40,904 bases of DNA. Origin: Defluviitaleaceae bacterium (GTDB lineage: Bacteria > Bacillota > Clostridia > Lachnospirales > UBA5962). The stretch spans positions 1 through 40,904 of the forward strand of contig WRKF01000183.1 in the NCBI GenBank assembly GCA_009778165.1, written 5' to 3'. Position numbers and translations under genes: made by a program. Every line of letters begins with the position of its first letter. Within the stretch, counting starts at the first letter, position 1. This document shows, piece by piece, positions 1 through 8,351 of the stretch. Below the pieces are notes generated by a model. It made no database searches. It was not told where the DNA came from and saw only the letters and a list, made by a program, of their open reading frames with translations.

Positions 1-578
1 TCCCCGCTCTGCGGAAACATCTGTTGCAGATACCCTTTCTTTAGCTCTTTCAGCACACCCAGCTTACGCTGTTGGAAGAGGGCAGCATTATCAAGGGTAC
101 GGAAAAAGTTGCCGATTGCGGTTTGTTCAGCAATTTCGGGGCATGGAATATCCATTTTTGTTATCATGTCACGTCTAACAGAATCAACAGAAGTTTTGGC
201 ATTGTACTTTTGCGATTCTTTGATGAAGTTTTGAGCAAAATAGTAGTAAAAGTACATACCATCAACGCCAACAAAATCGGAAATCTTATATACCCTTTGA
301 TGATAATCAAACTTCCCGGTAACGTAGTGGAAAACTTTCCCTACGCCCACGCCATCACCCACTGTCAAAACAGCTTCGCCATCAAAAGAGTAAGAGTTTA
401 TTTTTTCAATATTTGGTGAACGTACATAAAAATCATATTCGCCTTCAGCTACTGCATCTTGTGTGTCTTTGTTGCCGGTTCCAACTTGAGCAAAATCTTC
501 AACCTTACGTTGTCCCCAAGCGACAGTATACCCCTTAAAGCGGATTTGTGGCACTAAATTTCCATTATCGCTCATCAT
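1..578 (-). CDS. hsdS: Type I restriction enzyme specificity subunit HsdS (partial, 3' end outside window)
   Basis: DNA-recognition subunit of a type I restriction-modification complex with HsdM and HsdR. About 192 residues are visible. The N-terminus carries the typical VPQIRFKGYTVAWGQRKVED lead-in, followed by the first target recognition domain (roughly residues 20-145) and then the central conserved segment (EQTAIGNFFRTLD, QRKLGVLKELKKGYLQQMF). The second recognition domain lies beyond base 1. Two adjacent ATG codons (578 and 575) are possible starts; the second has the better spacing from the upstream GAGGTG. The start overlaps the stop of the upstream rhuM remnant as ATGA, suggesting translational coupling. 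The family call is secure; the DNA target cannot be predicted. Confidence 0.93.
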   Translation of the reverse strand, partial: MMSDNGNLVPQIRFKGYTVAWGQRKVEDFAQVGTGNKDTQDAVAEGEYDFYVRSPNIEKINSYSFDGEAVLTVGDGVGVGKVFHYVTGKFDYHQRVYKISDFVGVDGMYFYYYFAQNFIKESQKYNAKTSVDSVRRDMITKMDIPCPEIAEQTAIGNFFRTLDNAALFQQRKLGVLKELKKGYLQQMFPQSG

Positions 579-819
579 TTTTCACCTCTAATTACACCGT
601 GTTGAGTGGTTATTTCCAAAATGGAAACAACCACATCTTCATCAAGCTCACCTTCCTCAAAAATATTGACAAGGTGTTTGCTGATTGCCGGAACGCCGAC
701 ACCAAATAACTCACTCATGATTTTTGCGTGAGCCAAATGGTTTCATCTTTCACAAGAGCATTTATTTCATTTTCGTTATCCAACTTATAGAGTTGGTAGT
801 GTAAGCTGTTTTTATCCAT
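575..819 (-). pseudogene. RhuM-family protein, frameshifted N-terminal remnant
   Basis: Reading from ATG 819, the protein runs through DETIWLTQK and then meets TGA. One extra base in the short A run at about 719-726 restores the phase, and reading continues as IMSELFGVGVPAISKHLVN, FEEGELDEDVV and EITTQHGVIRGEK to the stop at 575. This matches the N-terminal DNA-binding-like part of RhuM-family proteins, which are normally over 300 residues and often sit inside type I R-M operons. Only about 80 codons remain; the C-terminal part is missing and hsdS begins at the stop. A second possibility is that the ATG after the shift (about 717) starts a 48-codon protein. The one-base shift could be real decay or a homopolymer sequencing error. 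Confidence 0.72.
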
Positions 820-827
820 AAATCCCC

Positions 828-2420
828 CTACGCAAATATCCGCTTTGTAGCCTCAATCAGCTCTTTGGTATTATCCGTTACCACAAGCTCATCAAGCAAG
901 GCTAAAAAGTCTGTTTCGTTTTGTCTTATCTGCACATTTAAGTCCGTCATTTCACGGCTCAAAGCCACAATGTCAATCTGTTCTTCTTCCTCGAAAGTGT
1001 CCACATAGCGAGGGATGTTGAGGTTATAATCATTCGCCGCTATCTCGTCAAAAGTGGCTAAGTGGGCGTATTTGTCAATATTCCCACGCTTTTTGTAAGC
1101 GTCTACAATTTTCTGAATATCTTGTGGGCGCAGATTGTTTTGGTTTTTCTGCTTTTCAAAGTCATTTGAGGCATCAATAAGCAGCACGTCACGCCCATTG
1201 TTTTCCCTGTTCTTTTTGAGAATCAATACAACCGTGGGTATGCTTGTACCATAGAAAATATTGGCCGGCAAGCCGATAACTGCGTATATTGCACCCATTT
1301 CAAGGAGTGCTTTACGGATAGTTCCCTCGGCAGCCCCACGGAACAAAACGCCATGCGGTAGCACAATTCCCATAGTGCCGCTGTCTTTTAGATGGTAATA
1401 GCCATGCAACAAAAACGCAAAGTCGGCTTTGGACTTTGGGGCAAGTTTGCCGTATGGCTCAAAACGCGGGTCGCTCAGAAACTTGTCGGAAGCACTCCAT
1501 TTTGCTGAATATGGGGGATTCATGACCACCGCATTAAAAACAAACGGCTCGTCTGTCGGCCAGTCCTCGTCTAAGGTATCGCCGTTGTTAAGCCTCATCT
1601 GCTCACGCTCTACACCGTGCAAAATTAGATTCATTCGGGCGAGATTGTATGTCGTGGTGTTTAGCTCCTGTCCGTGGAAAAACACCATTTGAGGATTGTT
1701 CAAAAACTGTCGGATGTTCAGCATCAGCGAACCCGAACCCATAGCCGGGTCATAGATATGAAAGGGAGCGGTATCTTCCTGTCCGATACTCACAATCTCC
1801 GAGATTATTTTTGACACGGCTTGAGGGGTATAAAATTCCCCGGCTTTTTTGCCCGCTCCGGCGGCAAATTGGGAGATAAGGTACTCATAAGCATCGCCGA
1901 TAATATCGCCCTCATGCCCGAAAAGGTTGATTTCGTCTAAGGTCTTGATAACTTCCATTATGGTAACGCTCCGCTGCTGGGCGTGTGTTCCGAGTTTTGT
2001 AGAGCTTAGGTCAACATCATCAAACAAGCCAACAAATGTTTCGCCTTGCCGTGAAAGCTCGTTAAAAGCGGTCTGCAAATCCTCAATCTGAAATTCGTAG
2101 CTTGATGCTCTGTTTCTTAGTGTGAAAAACAGATATTTCGGCTCAATGAAGTATCCGAGTTTACGGCGCATGATGTTTTTTAGTTCCTCTGCCTCTTTTT
2201 CGCTTTCCTCGTGCCACTCCATCATTTCGGTATACTGTGTTTCACGAGCAGGGTATTCATCGGGCACTCCATTCATCTGCTCATATGTGGCGCGGAGTTG
2301 TAAATCAGACAGATATTTATAGAAAACAAGCCCCAGCAAGTAGTTTTTGTACTCGCTGGCATCCATTTTCCCTCTTAAAATATCGGCACTCGCCCATAAT
2401 TGCTGTTCTAAACGGCTCAT
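828..2420 (-). CDS. hsdM: Type I restriction enzyme methyltransferase subunit HsdM
   Basis: N6-adenine DNA methyltransferase subunit of the type I complex (530 residues, normal for the family). It shows the N-terminal helical HsdM domain (LWASADILRGKMDASEYKNY), the SAM-binding motif DPAMGSGSLML near residue 225 and the catalytic NPPY motif in VVMNPPYSAKW near residue 302. The C-terminal region ends in a probable coiled coil (ALSREMTDLNVQIRQNETDF). The start has an AAAGGAAG ribosome binding site about 8 bases upstream. It lies 126 bases downstream of hsdR and 8 bases before the rhuM remnant, in one leftward operon. It probably works with HsdS for host modification and with HsdR for restriction. 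Confidence 0.96.
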   Translation of the reverse strand: MSRLEQQLWASADILRGKMDASEYKNYLLGLVFYKYLSDLQLRATYEQMNGVPDEYPARETQYTEMMEWHEESEKEAEELKNIMRRKLGYFIEPKYLFFTLRNRASSYEFQIEDLQTAFNELSRQGETFVGLFDDVDLSSTKLGTHAQQRSVTIMEVIKTLDEINLFGHEGDIIGDAYEYLISQFAAGAGKKAGEFYTPQAVSKIISEIVSIGQEDTAPFHIYDPAMGSGSLMLNIRQFLNNPQMVFFHGQELNTTTYNLARMNLILHGVEREQMRLNNGDTLDEDWPTDEPFVFNAVVMNPPYSAKWSASDKFLSDPRFEPYGKLAPKSKADFAFLLHGYYHLKDSGTMGIVLPHGVLFRGAAEGTIRKALLEMGAIYAVIGLPANIFYGTSIPTVVLILKKNRENNGRDVLLIDASNDFEKQKNQNNLRPQDIQKIVDAYKKRGNIDKYAHLATFDEIAANDYNLNIPRYVDTFEEEEQIDIVALSREMTDLNVQIRQNETDFLALLDELVVTDNTKELIEATKRIFA

Positions 2421-2545
2421 TTTATTTTCTTCCTTTCATTGTTCGGCTATCGCTGTACCTAAGCGTAAGTGTCGCAAACCAAATTTTTTTCGCCTTTCGG
2501 CGAATGGCATTTGTTCACTGCGAGAAACACAAGCAAAGGAAAGTG

Positions 2546-5500
2546 CTATAACTCCCCCTGTAGCGGTATCAGTTTTTCCTCAATTACGGATTTCCAATAC
2601 TGCTCAATGACAAGCAGACGTTTTCTGTATTCCTTATTAAAAGCGGCTTCAAAAGCGTCTTTGTCTAACTGTGAAGCGTTGCAGATTTCGTTGACAAACG
2701 GCACAGCACCAACATCTGTACGGTATTCGCTGAAACTTGTCTGTAACCCCGCAATCGGCACTTTTAATAAATCGGCTGATGCTTCAATTATGCGGTTTAT
2801 CTCGTCCTCAAAATATACCGTCCAGTCCTTTGTAAGCCTGTTGTTGTCAATGTCGGTTAAAATATCATCATATATAGCTTGCACTGATTTTGGTTTTGAG
2901 TTAATTTCTTGCATAATTTTTTCACGCAAAGCATCTTTGTCGGTTTTGTCCGTCGTTTTCTGATACTCGCCCAATAGCCGATTGATGTAATAGCTGTCGA
3001 TACGTTCTGCATGAGTAGCTGATAGATTACTTGAAAACTCAATGTCCTTTAGCCAATCATCTACATCATCCCGCACTTGGCCTTCCAGTTCTTCACGAAT
3101 CTCAACTTTCAGATTTTCGCAATGCCCCCGCTCAATGGGCATAGCCTCTGCTATATGTTCAAGTTCTTCATAATCGTCCTCGTAATCCTCATAGCTTCTT
3201 ATTGCTTTTTGGACTTTTTCAAGCCGCTGAAACGCCTTGACTTGTGCGATTTTGTGTTTGATGTTGTTTGGGTCACTTGTCAAATCTTCTTTTGCTTGTT
3301 GCAACTCCTCGTGAGCGGCTACGAGTTCCGTTTTTACATCGGAATATTCTCGCGGCACTAAATCCTCCCAATCTTGCTGTTGGTTGGTAAACAGTCTTAT
3401 AGCATCTTCCACGTTTTGTCGCATTGTTTCGGGCTTGCGAAACGACACCACTATTCCGTGTTCTTTACCGGGTGCTATGCGATTTGTGCGTGAAAATGCT
3501 TGTAGCAGCTTTTGATATTTTAACTCTCTATCAACATAAAGCGTTTGTATGGTTGGGGCATCAAAGCCTGTGAGCAAGCGGTCAACCACTATAACCATAT
3601 CAAGCCATTTCCCGTCTGCTTGGAACCTCGCTTCTTTTCGAGCCAAACGGCTGTTGATGTTTTTGTTAAATAGGTCGGGGTCGGTGTAGTTTGTGTCAAA
3701 AACAGCGTTGTATTCTTCCATAATGGCATTGATTTCAGCCTGTGCCTCATTAATTCCGGTTGCATGGCCGAGCAGTTCGCCGTTAGGCGAACGACCAGGC
3801 TTTTCTTGGTTTTCGCTGATGGAGTATGTTATTGCAACTCTCGGAAAATCGGGGTCAATGAGAGTATTCCGTTCGTCCAGCTCTTTGCCGTTTAATAATG
3901 TTCCGCTTTTCTTCATTTCTTGCAGTTTGTGATATATCCGCTTGGCTTGGGCGATTGAGTGAGTGGTCAGTACCGCACTCATGGTCGGAAAGCCATTTAT
4001 CACTTTGAAGCGCTCTATTATGGATTGGCGTTTGAAAATCTTTCTCAGCATTGCCCGGACATAATCGTCACGCTCGAATAATTCCCTGTCTTGCAGTTCC
4101 TCTTTTTCGATTTCTGTCATATTGGCAAGTTTTTTTATTGGGTCGAGCTTTGGGTAAAGTTCGCTTACCATTCTGTACAAAAATTCCTCCCTGCTGTCAG
4201 CCTCCAAAAGACAATGATACTCCACTTGGAAATTCAAGACGGAGTTATCGTCCATCGCATTTTTTGTGGTGTATGCGTGAAGGGGGTCTTTAGTTACAGC
4301 TTCACCTTTAGAATTTTTAGGGTTGTACTGGTTTGCCGTTGTTCTCGCAAACTTGCCACTCTCTTGCTTGCGGTTTTCAAAAAAGATGGGTGTGCCTGTA
4401 AAGCCGAACCATGTTGAGTTTGGTAAAAGCTCTTTTATTTCTTGCATCTGCTCATCACTTACGGCACGATGGCACTCGTCCACCACAAAAACAATGTGTT
4501 CGCTTCTCAGTTTGTCAAATTTACTGCTCTCTGCTTCTTTGGCACGTCTGATAGCGGCACTCAATTTTTGGATTGTCGTAACGATGATGGTATTATTGTT
4601 TTTCTTGCTCAAAAGGCTGCTTGATAATTGCCGCTGATTATCAACACCAACAATCAAAGCATTATCACGGGCATTGCCCGATGCCGAGCCTGTGTGAAAC
4701 TCGGATGCAAACTTGCTAAACTCATCTTTGGTTTGGCTATCTAAATCCCTACGGTCTACAACCATAACGGTGCGGTCTACGCCGATTGATGTTTGTGCCA
4801 ACAGTTTTGTGGCAACAAAACTGGTAATGGTTTTACCCGAACCTGTAGCGTGCCAGATATAGCCGCCCTCATGCTTTGCAGCTTGCATGATAATCTTTTG
4901 TATGGCGTGGATTTGATATGGCCTTAATACCATCAAGAATTTTTGGTTTTTCTTATCATCCACTAAAATGGTAAACTTGGCAATAAGCTCATGGGCCGCC
5001 GGAATACTTAAAACAAGCCGTGTAAACTCGAAAAGGTTTTCTACAGGATTGTTATCGGGAGTTCTCCAGTTAAACATAAATTTTTTAGCGGTTTCAAAGG
5101 CTTTGGCGGTGTTTGTGCCGGGCCTTGCAAAATACTTGGTAGCCACTTTATTGCTTACCACAAATATTTGAGTGGTTGCATAAATCCCATTAAAAAAGCC
5201 GGCCTCCGCATACCGTTTAATCTGCTCAAAGGCTTGCATATATCCGTCTTTTGCCGATAATGCTTTAAGTTCTATATGGATAATAGGTAAGCCGTTGATA
5301 AGCAAGGTTACATCGCCTCGCATATCGGTATTGGCATCGGGTTTTACTTGGCTCACCACTTCATAGCTTGATATTCCTCCGGCTATGTCTTTATTGCTGT
5401 ACAGTACAAGCGAAACCTTGCCGAGTTTCACATTCTCACGCTCTATGCTGATGGCGGCTACGCCATTTTCCCCTCTGAGCCATTGGGATGCACCAAAAGG

Positions 5501-5719
5501 CGTGGCAGTCAGTCGCTTAAACTCAACTTCCAATTGCTTAAACTCCTTGTCGGTTAGCGGTACGCCCTCCAATCTCGCTATGTTAATGCGGTTTATATGT
5601 TTTCGTAGATTACTCCATAGGGCTGCTTCGGTCTTAATATCATCCCGATACGTCCATTGGTTATCTCTGCGGGTCAGAATGTCTATGAAGTCCTTTTCCA
5701 TTTGCTTTTCAGTGTTCAT
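2546..5719 (-). CDS. hsdR: Type I restriction enzyme endonuclease/translocase subunit HsdR
   Basis: ATP-dependent motor and nuclease subunit of the type I complex, 1057 residues from the chosen start. It has an N-terminal PD-(D/E)XK nuclease domain (GDVTLLINGLP then HIELK near residues 136-152) and SF2 helicase motifs: Walker A ATGSGKT near 291, DECHR near 414, FTGTPIF, a DRLLTGFDAP segment and motif VI QAFSRTNRI. A C-terminal helical region follows. ATG 5719 was chosen because GGAGG lies 7 bases upstream; the frame is open 24 codons further up, to 5791, but without a ribosome binding site. All nuclease and motor motifs appear intact, so the enzyme is probably active if HsdS is complete. First gene of the leftward R-M operon. 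Confidence 0.97.
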   Translation of the reverse strand: MNTEKQMEKDFIDILTRRDNQWTYRDDIKTEAALWSNLRKHINRINIARLEGVPLTDKEFKQLEVEFKRLTATPFGASQWLRGENGVAAISIERENVKLGKVSLVLYSNKDIAGGISSYEVVSQVKPDANTDMRGDVTLLINGLPIIHIELKALSAKDGYMQAFEQIKRYAEAGFFNGIYATTQIFVVSNKVATKYFARPGTNTAKAFETAKKFMFNWRTPDNNPVENLFEFTRLVLSIPAAHELIAKFTILVDDKKNQKFLMVLRPYQIHAIQKIIMQAAKHEGGYIWHATGSGKTITSFVATKLLAQTSIGVDRTVMVVDRRDLDSQTKDEFSKFASEFHTGSASGNARDNALIVGVDNQRQLSSSLLSKKNNNTIIVTTIQKLSAAIRRAKEAESSKFDKLRSEHIVFVVDECHRAVSDEQMQEIKELLPNSTWFGFTGTPIFFENRKQESGKFARTTANQYNPKNSKGEAVTKDPLHAYTTKNAMDDNSVLNFQVEYHCLLEADSREEFLYRMVSELYPKLDPIKKLANMTEIEKEELQDRELFERDDYVRAMLRKIFKRQSIIERFKVINGFPTMSAVLTTHSIAQAKRIYHKLQEMKKSGTLLNGKELDERNTLIDPDFPRVAITYSISENQEKPGRSPNGELLGHATGINEAQAEINAIMEEYNAVFDTNYTDPDLFNKNINSRLARKEARFQADGKWLDMVIVVDRLLTGFDAPTIQTLYVDRELKYQKLLQAFSRTNRIAPGKEHGIVVSFRKPETMRQNVEDAIRLFTNQQQDWEDLVPREYSDVKTELVAAHEELQQAKEDLTSDPNNIKHKIAQVKAFQRLEKVQKAIRSYEDYEDDYEELEHIAEAMPIERGHCENLKVEIREELEGQVRDDVDDWLKDIEFSSNLSATHAERIDSYYINRLLGEYQKTTDKTDKDALREKIMQEINSKPKSVQAIYDDILTDIDNNRLTKDWTVYFEDEINRIIEASADLLKVPIAGLQTSFSEYRTDVGAVPFVNEICNASQLDKDAFEAAFNKEYRKRLLVIEQYWKSVIEEKLIPLQGEL

Positions 5720-5840
5720 TGCAATTCCTCCACAAAATTTATTTTTTTGGTTTTTCGATTTAACATCATCAGTATAACATTTCTCAAACAATATTGCGAT
5801 AGGGAAATCCCCCTTGTTTTATCCATGCCGTTCTGCCAAC

Positions 5841-5864
5841 TTTTTGAATTTAAAAATTCAAAAA
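5841..5864. repeat. Perfect AT-rich inverted repeat between divergent hsdR and deoR-type genes
   Basis: Arms TTTTTGAATTT (5841-5851) and AAATTCAAAAA (5854-5864) are perfectly complementary across a 2-base centre. It sits inside a very AT-rich stretch (about 5838-5905) between the divergent R-M operon and the regulator gene. It could be a protein-binding palindrome or a weak hairpin; no function can be assigned from sequence. Confidence 0.6.
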
Positions 5865-5906
5865 ATTTAAAAAATCTAAAGAATTTTTAGAATTTAAAAA
5901 CTAAAT

Positions 5907-5936
5907 TTGCTATATTACCTGACATGTGTTAATATG
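5907..5936 (+). promoter_or_regulatory. Predicted sigma-A promoter of the DeoR-family regulator with operator half-site
   Basis: TTGCTA (5907-5912), 17 bases, then TAATAT (5930-5935) upstream of the AAGGAGGAG ribosome binding site. CATGTGTT at 5923-5930 followed by AATATG overlaps the -10 box. The same 14 bases, with one difference, occur at the same position relative to the -10 box in the rhaB promoter, suggesting autoregulation. Confidence 0.6.
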
Positions 5937-5965
5937 TTAATAGGTAAAAAAAGAAGGAGGAGCAC

Positions 5966-6721
5966 ATGCTGGCTTTTGAACGTAGAGAAAAAATACTAAA
6001 ACACATTTTAATAGACAAAAAAGTGCGGATAGGAGACTTAGCCACAGCCTTTAGTGTAAGTGAAGAAACTATACGCAGAGACATGAAACAATTAGAGGGC
6101 AACGGGATGTTAAAGAGGTTTTACGGTGGAGCTGTAATAACCGGTCTCACAAGAGAAATACCTTCTCGAGACAGACATTTAGCCCAAATAGAGGAAAAGG
6201 GTAAGATTGCCCAAAAAGCAGCCGAATTAATTAATAACCAAACCACAATAATGGCGGACTCCGGGTCTACTGTTTTTGAAACTCTAAAAGAAATAAATCG
6301 CACCAAAAAAGACATCATTATTGTTACAAATTCCGTAAATGTCTTATATGAGCTTAGGGATTCAAATATCGATATTTTTTCTACAGGTGGAAATCTAAGA
6401 AAAGAATCAACAAGCCTGGTGGGACCTGCCGCAAGTGATTTTATCGGTAATTATTATGCAGATATAGCTATTTTTGGGTGTAAAGGATTATCTGTCGAAC
6501 ACGGCATTACAGAATCCAACGAACCGGAAAGCCAGTTAAAAATGCAAATGCACAAACATTCAAAAAAAATAATGGTTTTGGCAGATCACACAAAATTTGA
6601 CAAAGTAGCTTTTATAAAGACTTTTAACTTTTCACAAATAGATTATCTTGTAACAGATATTGCCCCATCACAATTATGGCTAGATTTTTTAGAAGAAATG
6701 AATGTGGAAGTTGTTTGGTAG
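5966..6721 (+). CDS. DeoR/GlpR-family transcriptional regulator, probable rhamnose-locus repressor
   Basis: 251 residues, normal for the family. The N-terminal winged helix-turn-helix is clear (ERREKILKHILIDKKVRIGD, then FSVSEETIRRDMKQLEGNGM), followed by the DeoR sensor domain with the phosphosugar-binding pattern IMADSGSTVFE and ending LVTDIAPSQLWLDFLEE. The start has AAGGAGGAG 5-6 bases upstream. It directly precedes rhaB in the same direction, with a separate promoter for each. Bacillus subtilis uses a DeoR-family RhaR to repress rhamnose genes with rhamnulose-1-phosphate as probable inducer, so the same role is inferred here, supported by the shared half-site at its own promoter and the rhaB promoter. 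The effector is not visible from sequence. Confidence 0.9.
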   Translation: MLAFERREKILKHILIDKKVRIGDLATAFSVSEETIRRDMKQLEGNGMLKRFYGGAVITGLTREIPSRDRHLAQIEEKGKIAQKAAELINNQTTIMADSGSTVFETLKEINRTKKDIIIVTNSVNVLYELRDSNIDIFSTGGNLRKESTSLVGPAASDFIGNYYADIAIFGCKGLSVEHGITESNEPESQLKMQMHKHSKKIMVLADHTKFDKVAFIKTFNFSQIDYLVTDIAPSQLWLDFLEEMNVEVVW

Positions 6722-6841
6722 AAAAAAGGGATTTTCTCATTAATTCCCATTATTTTTCTATCGTTTTCCTATTATTTTTCCACTGTTTTTCCATCGTTGT
6801 GGATTTGTGCAATATTTTATTGAAATTTTACTGTATTTATG

Positions 6842-6879
6842 TTGACAAAATTGGTTTCATGTGTTATTATGAACACATG
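6842..6879 (+). promoter_or_regulatory. rhaB operon promoter with palindromic operator over the -10 box
   Basis: Near-consensus sigma-A promoter: TTGACA (6842-6847), 17 bases, TATTAT (6865-6870). A perfect inverted repeat with arms CATGTGTT (6858-6865) and AACACATG (6872-6879) around a 6-base spacer covers the -10 box, where a bound protein would block RNA polymerase. The adjacent DeoR-family protein is the obvious candidate. Upstream, at 6747-6791, are two imperfect T-rich tandem copies of about 22 bases without an assigned role. Confidence 0.78.
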
Positions 6880-6931
6880 ACCGTTTATTACACCTAAATT
6901 AGGCAAATGAGGAGTAAATGAGGAGGCGTTT

Positions 6932-8305
6932 TTGTTAAACAACTACATAGCCGCAGATATTGGAGCTTCCGGCGGAAGGCTTATTCTTGCGAATGTAACA
7001 GAAGGCAAACTTAACTTGCGAGAAATACACCGTTTTCCCAACAGTTTCACGCAGAAAAACAACATATATGTTTGGGATGTTGATTATTTGCTTGAACAAA
7101 TTTTGATTGGCTTAGCAAAAGCAAAGCAAATGGGAATTATGCACTGCACTTTGGGTATAGACACTTGGGCTGTTGATTATGTGCTAGTTGATAAAGATGG
7201 GCAAAAAATAAAAGATGCCGTATCTTACAGAGATAGCAGAACAAAAAATGTAATCGCCCAAGTTTCAAAACTTATCCCCAAAGATGAGCATTACAAAAAA
7301 ACGGGTATACAGTTTCTTGACTTTAACACGATTTACCAACTATACACAGAACCCACAGACATCATGGCAAAAACCAAGCATATTTTGCTGATTCCGGACT
7401 ATTTGGGGTTTTGTCTGACCGGCAAAGCCGTTACGGAATACACAAATGCTACAACCACCGCTCTTTTAAATCACGAAACCAAAAAATTTGACAAAGACCT
7501 ATTAAAAATTGCAAAAGTTAGCGAAGAGCAATTTGCCCCCTTTGCACAACCGGGGCAAGAATTGGGAGATGTTAAAGGTTTTGATAATTATGATTTACCA
7601 AAATGCAAAGTGGTTGTTACAGCAAGCCATGATACGGCTTCTGCCGTGCTTGGTACCCCGGGTATTGGTGATAACCGAGCATTTTTGAGTAGTGGAACTT
7701 GGTCGTTGTTAGGTATAGAAACAAAGCAAGCGATTGTTACAAACAAAGCAAGAGAAGCAAATTACTCTAACGAAGGCGGAGCATATGGTACGTATCGGTT
7801 TTTAAAAAATATTATGGGAATGTGGCTTTTGCAGGAAGTACACCGAAACTTAGAGCAAAAAGTAAGCTATGAGGAATTGGTGCAATTGGCAGAAAAAGCA
7901 ACTCCGTATCAATATTTTATAAACCCAAACGACCCCGCATTCCTTAACCCGCCAAATATGCTAAAAGCTATACAAGCAAAAACAAACAGGCTTGCAGATA
8001 CAGGAGAAGTGGTTCGTTGTATATTTGACAGTTTAGCCGTTTTTTATAAATTATGTATGGATGAACTGGAAGAAATAACGGGAAAAAACATAACGGAGCT
8101 AATAGTCATAGGCGGCGGCTCCAGGAATTATATGCTTAACCAATTGGTAGCAGATAAGTTAAACAAAACCGTAACAACGGGTCCTGTAGAGGCAACAGCA
8201 ATGGGCAACATTGCTTGTCAGCTAATATCAACCGAAGGCTTTAGCATAACAAAAACGAAAGAACTTATTAAAAACTCCTTTGAAAGTAAAACTTTTACGC
8301 CCTAA
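6932..8305 (+). CDS. rhaB: Rhamnulokinase RhaB
   Basis: Phosphorylates L-rhamnulose to L-rhamnulose-1-phosphate with ATP in the cytoplasm. 457 residues, an FGGY-family kinase: N-terminal phosphate-binding loop YIAADIGASGGR, substrate-domain motif GIDTWAVDYVLVDKDG, SHDTASAVLGTP near residue 233, SSGTWSLLG near 254, and the adenosine motif VIGGGSRNYMLNQL near 390. The start is TTG at 6932, 5 bases after a perfect AGGAGG (6921-6926); no ATG fits. It is the first gene of rhaBAD and lies 46 bases before rhaA. The palindromic promoter at 6842-6879 implies repression without rhamnose. Confidence 0.96.
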   Translation: MLNNYIAADIGASGGRLILANVTEGKLNLREIHRFPNSFTQKNNIYVWDVDYLLEQILIGLAKAKQMGIMHCTLGIDTWAVDYVLVDKDGQKIKDAVSYRDSRTKNVIAQVSKLIPKDEHYKKTGIQFLDFNTIYQLYTEPTDIMAKTKHILLIPDYLGFCLTGKAVTEYTNATTTALLNHETKKFDKDLLKIAKVSEEQFAPFAQPGQELGDVKGFDNYDLPKCKVVVTASHDTASAVLGTPGIGDNRAFLSSGTWSLLGIETKQAIVTNKAREANYSNEGGAYGTYRFLKNIMGMWLLQEVHRNLEQKVSYEELVQLAEKATPYQYFINPNDPAFLNPPNMLKAIQAKTNRLADTGEVVRCIFDSLAVFYKLCMDELEEITGKNITELIVIGGGSRNYMLNQLVADKLNKTVTTGPVEATAMGNIACQLISTEGFSITKTKELIKNSFESKTFTP

Positions 8306-8351
8306 ATGTCAATTTTACAATGGGGAAAGGGTTAGAAAGGTGCAAAAACCT

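Noticed and set aside
72-419. Plus-strand open frame at the left edge
   Set aside because: It is antisense to hsdS, whose minus-strand translation gives a clear specificity subunit.
2490-2503. TCGCC/GGCGA hairpin between hsdR and hsdM
   Set aside because: On the minus strand it is followed by A residues, not T, so it does not look like a terminator; the stem is only five pairs.
8280-8351. Extended N-terminus of L-rhamnose isomerase overlapping rhaB
   Set aside because: The extension has no family similarity, and an internal ATG gives a normal-length protein.
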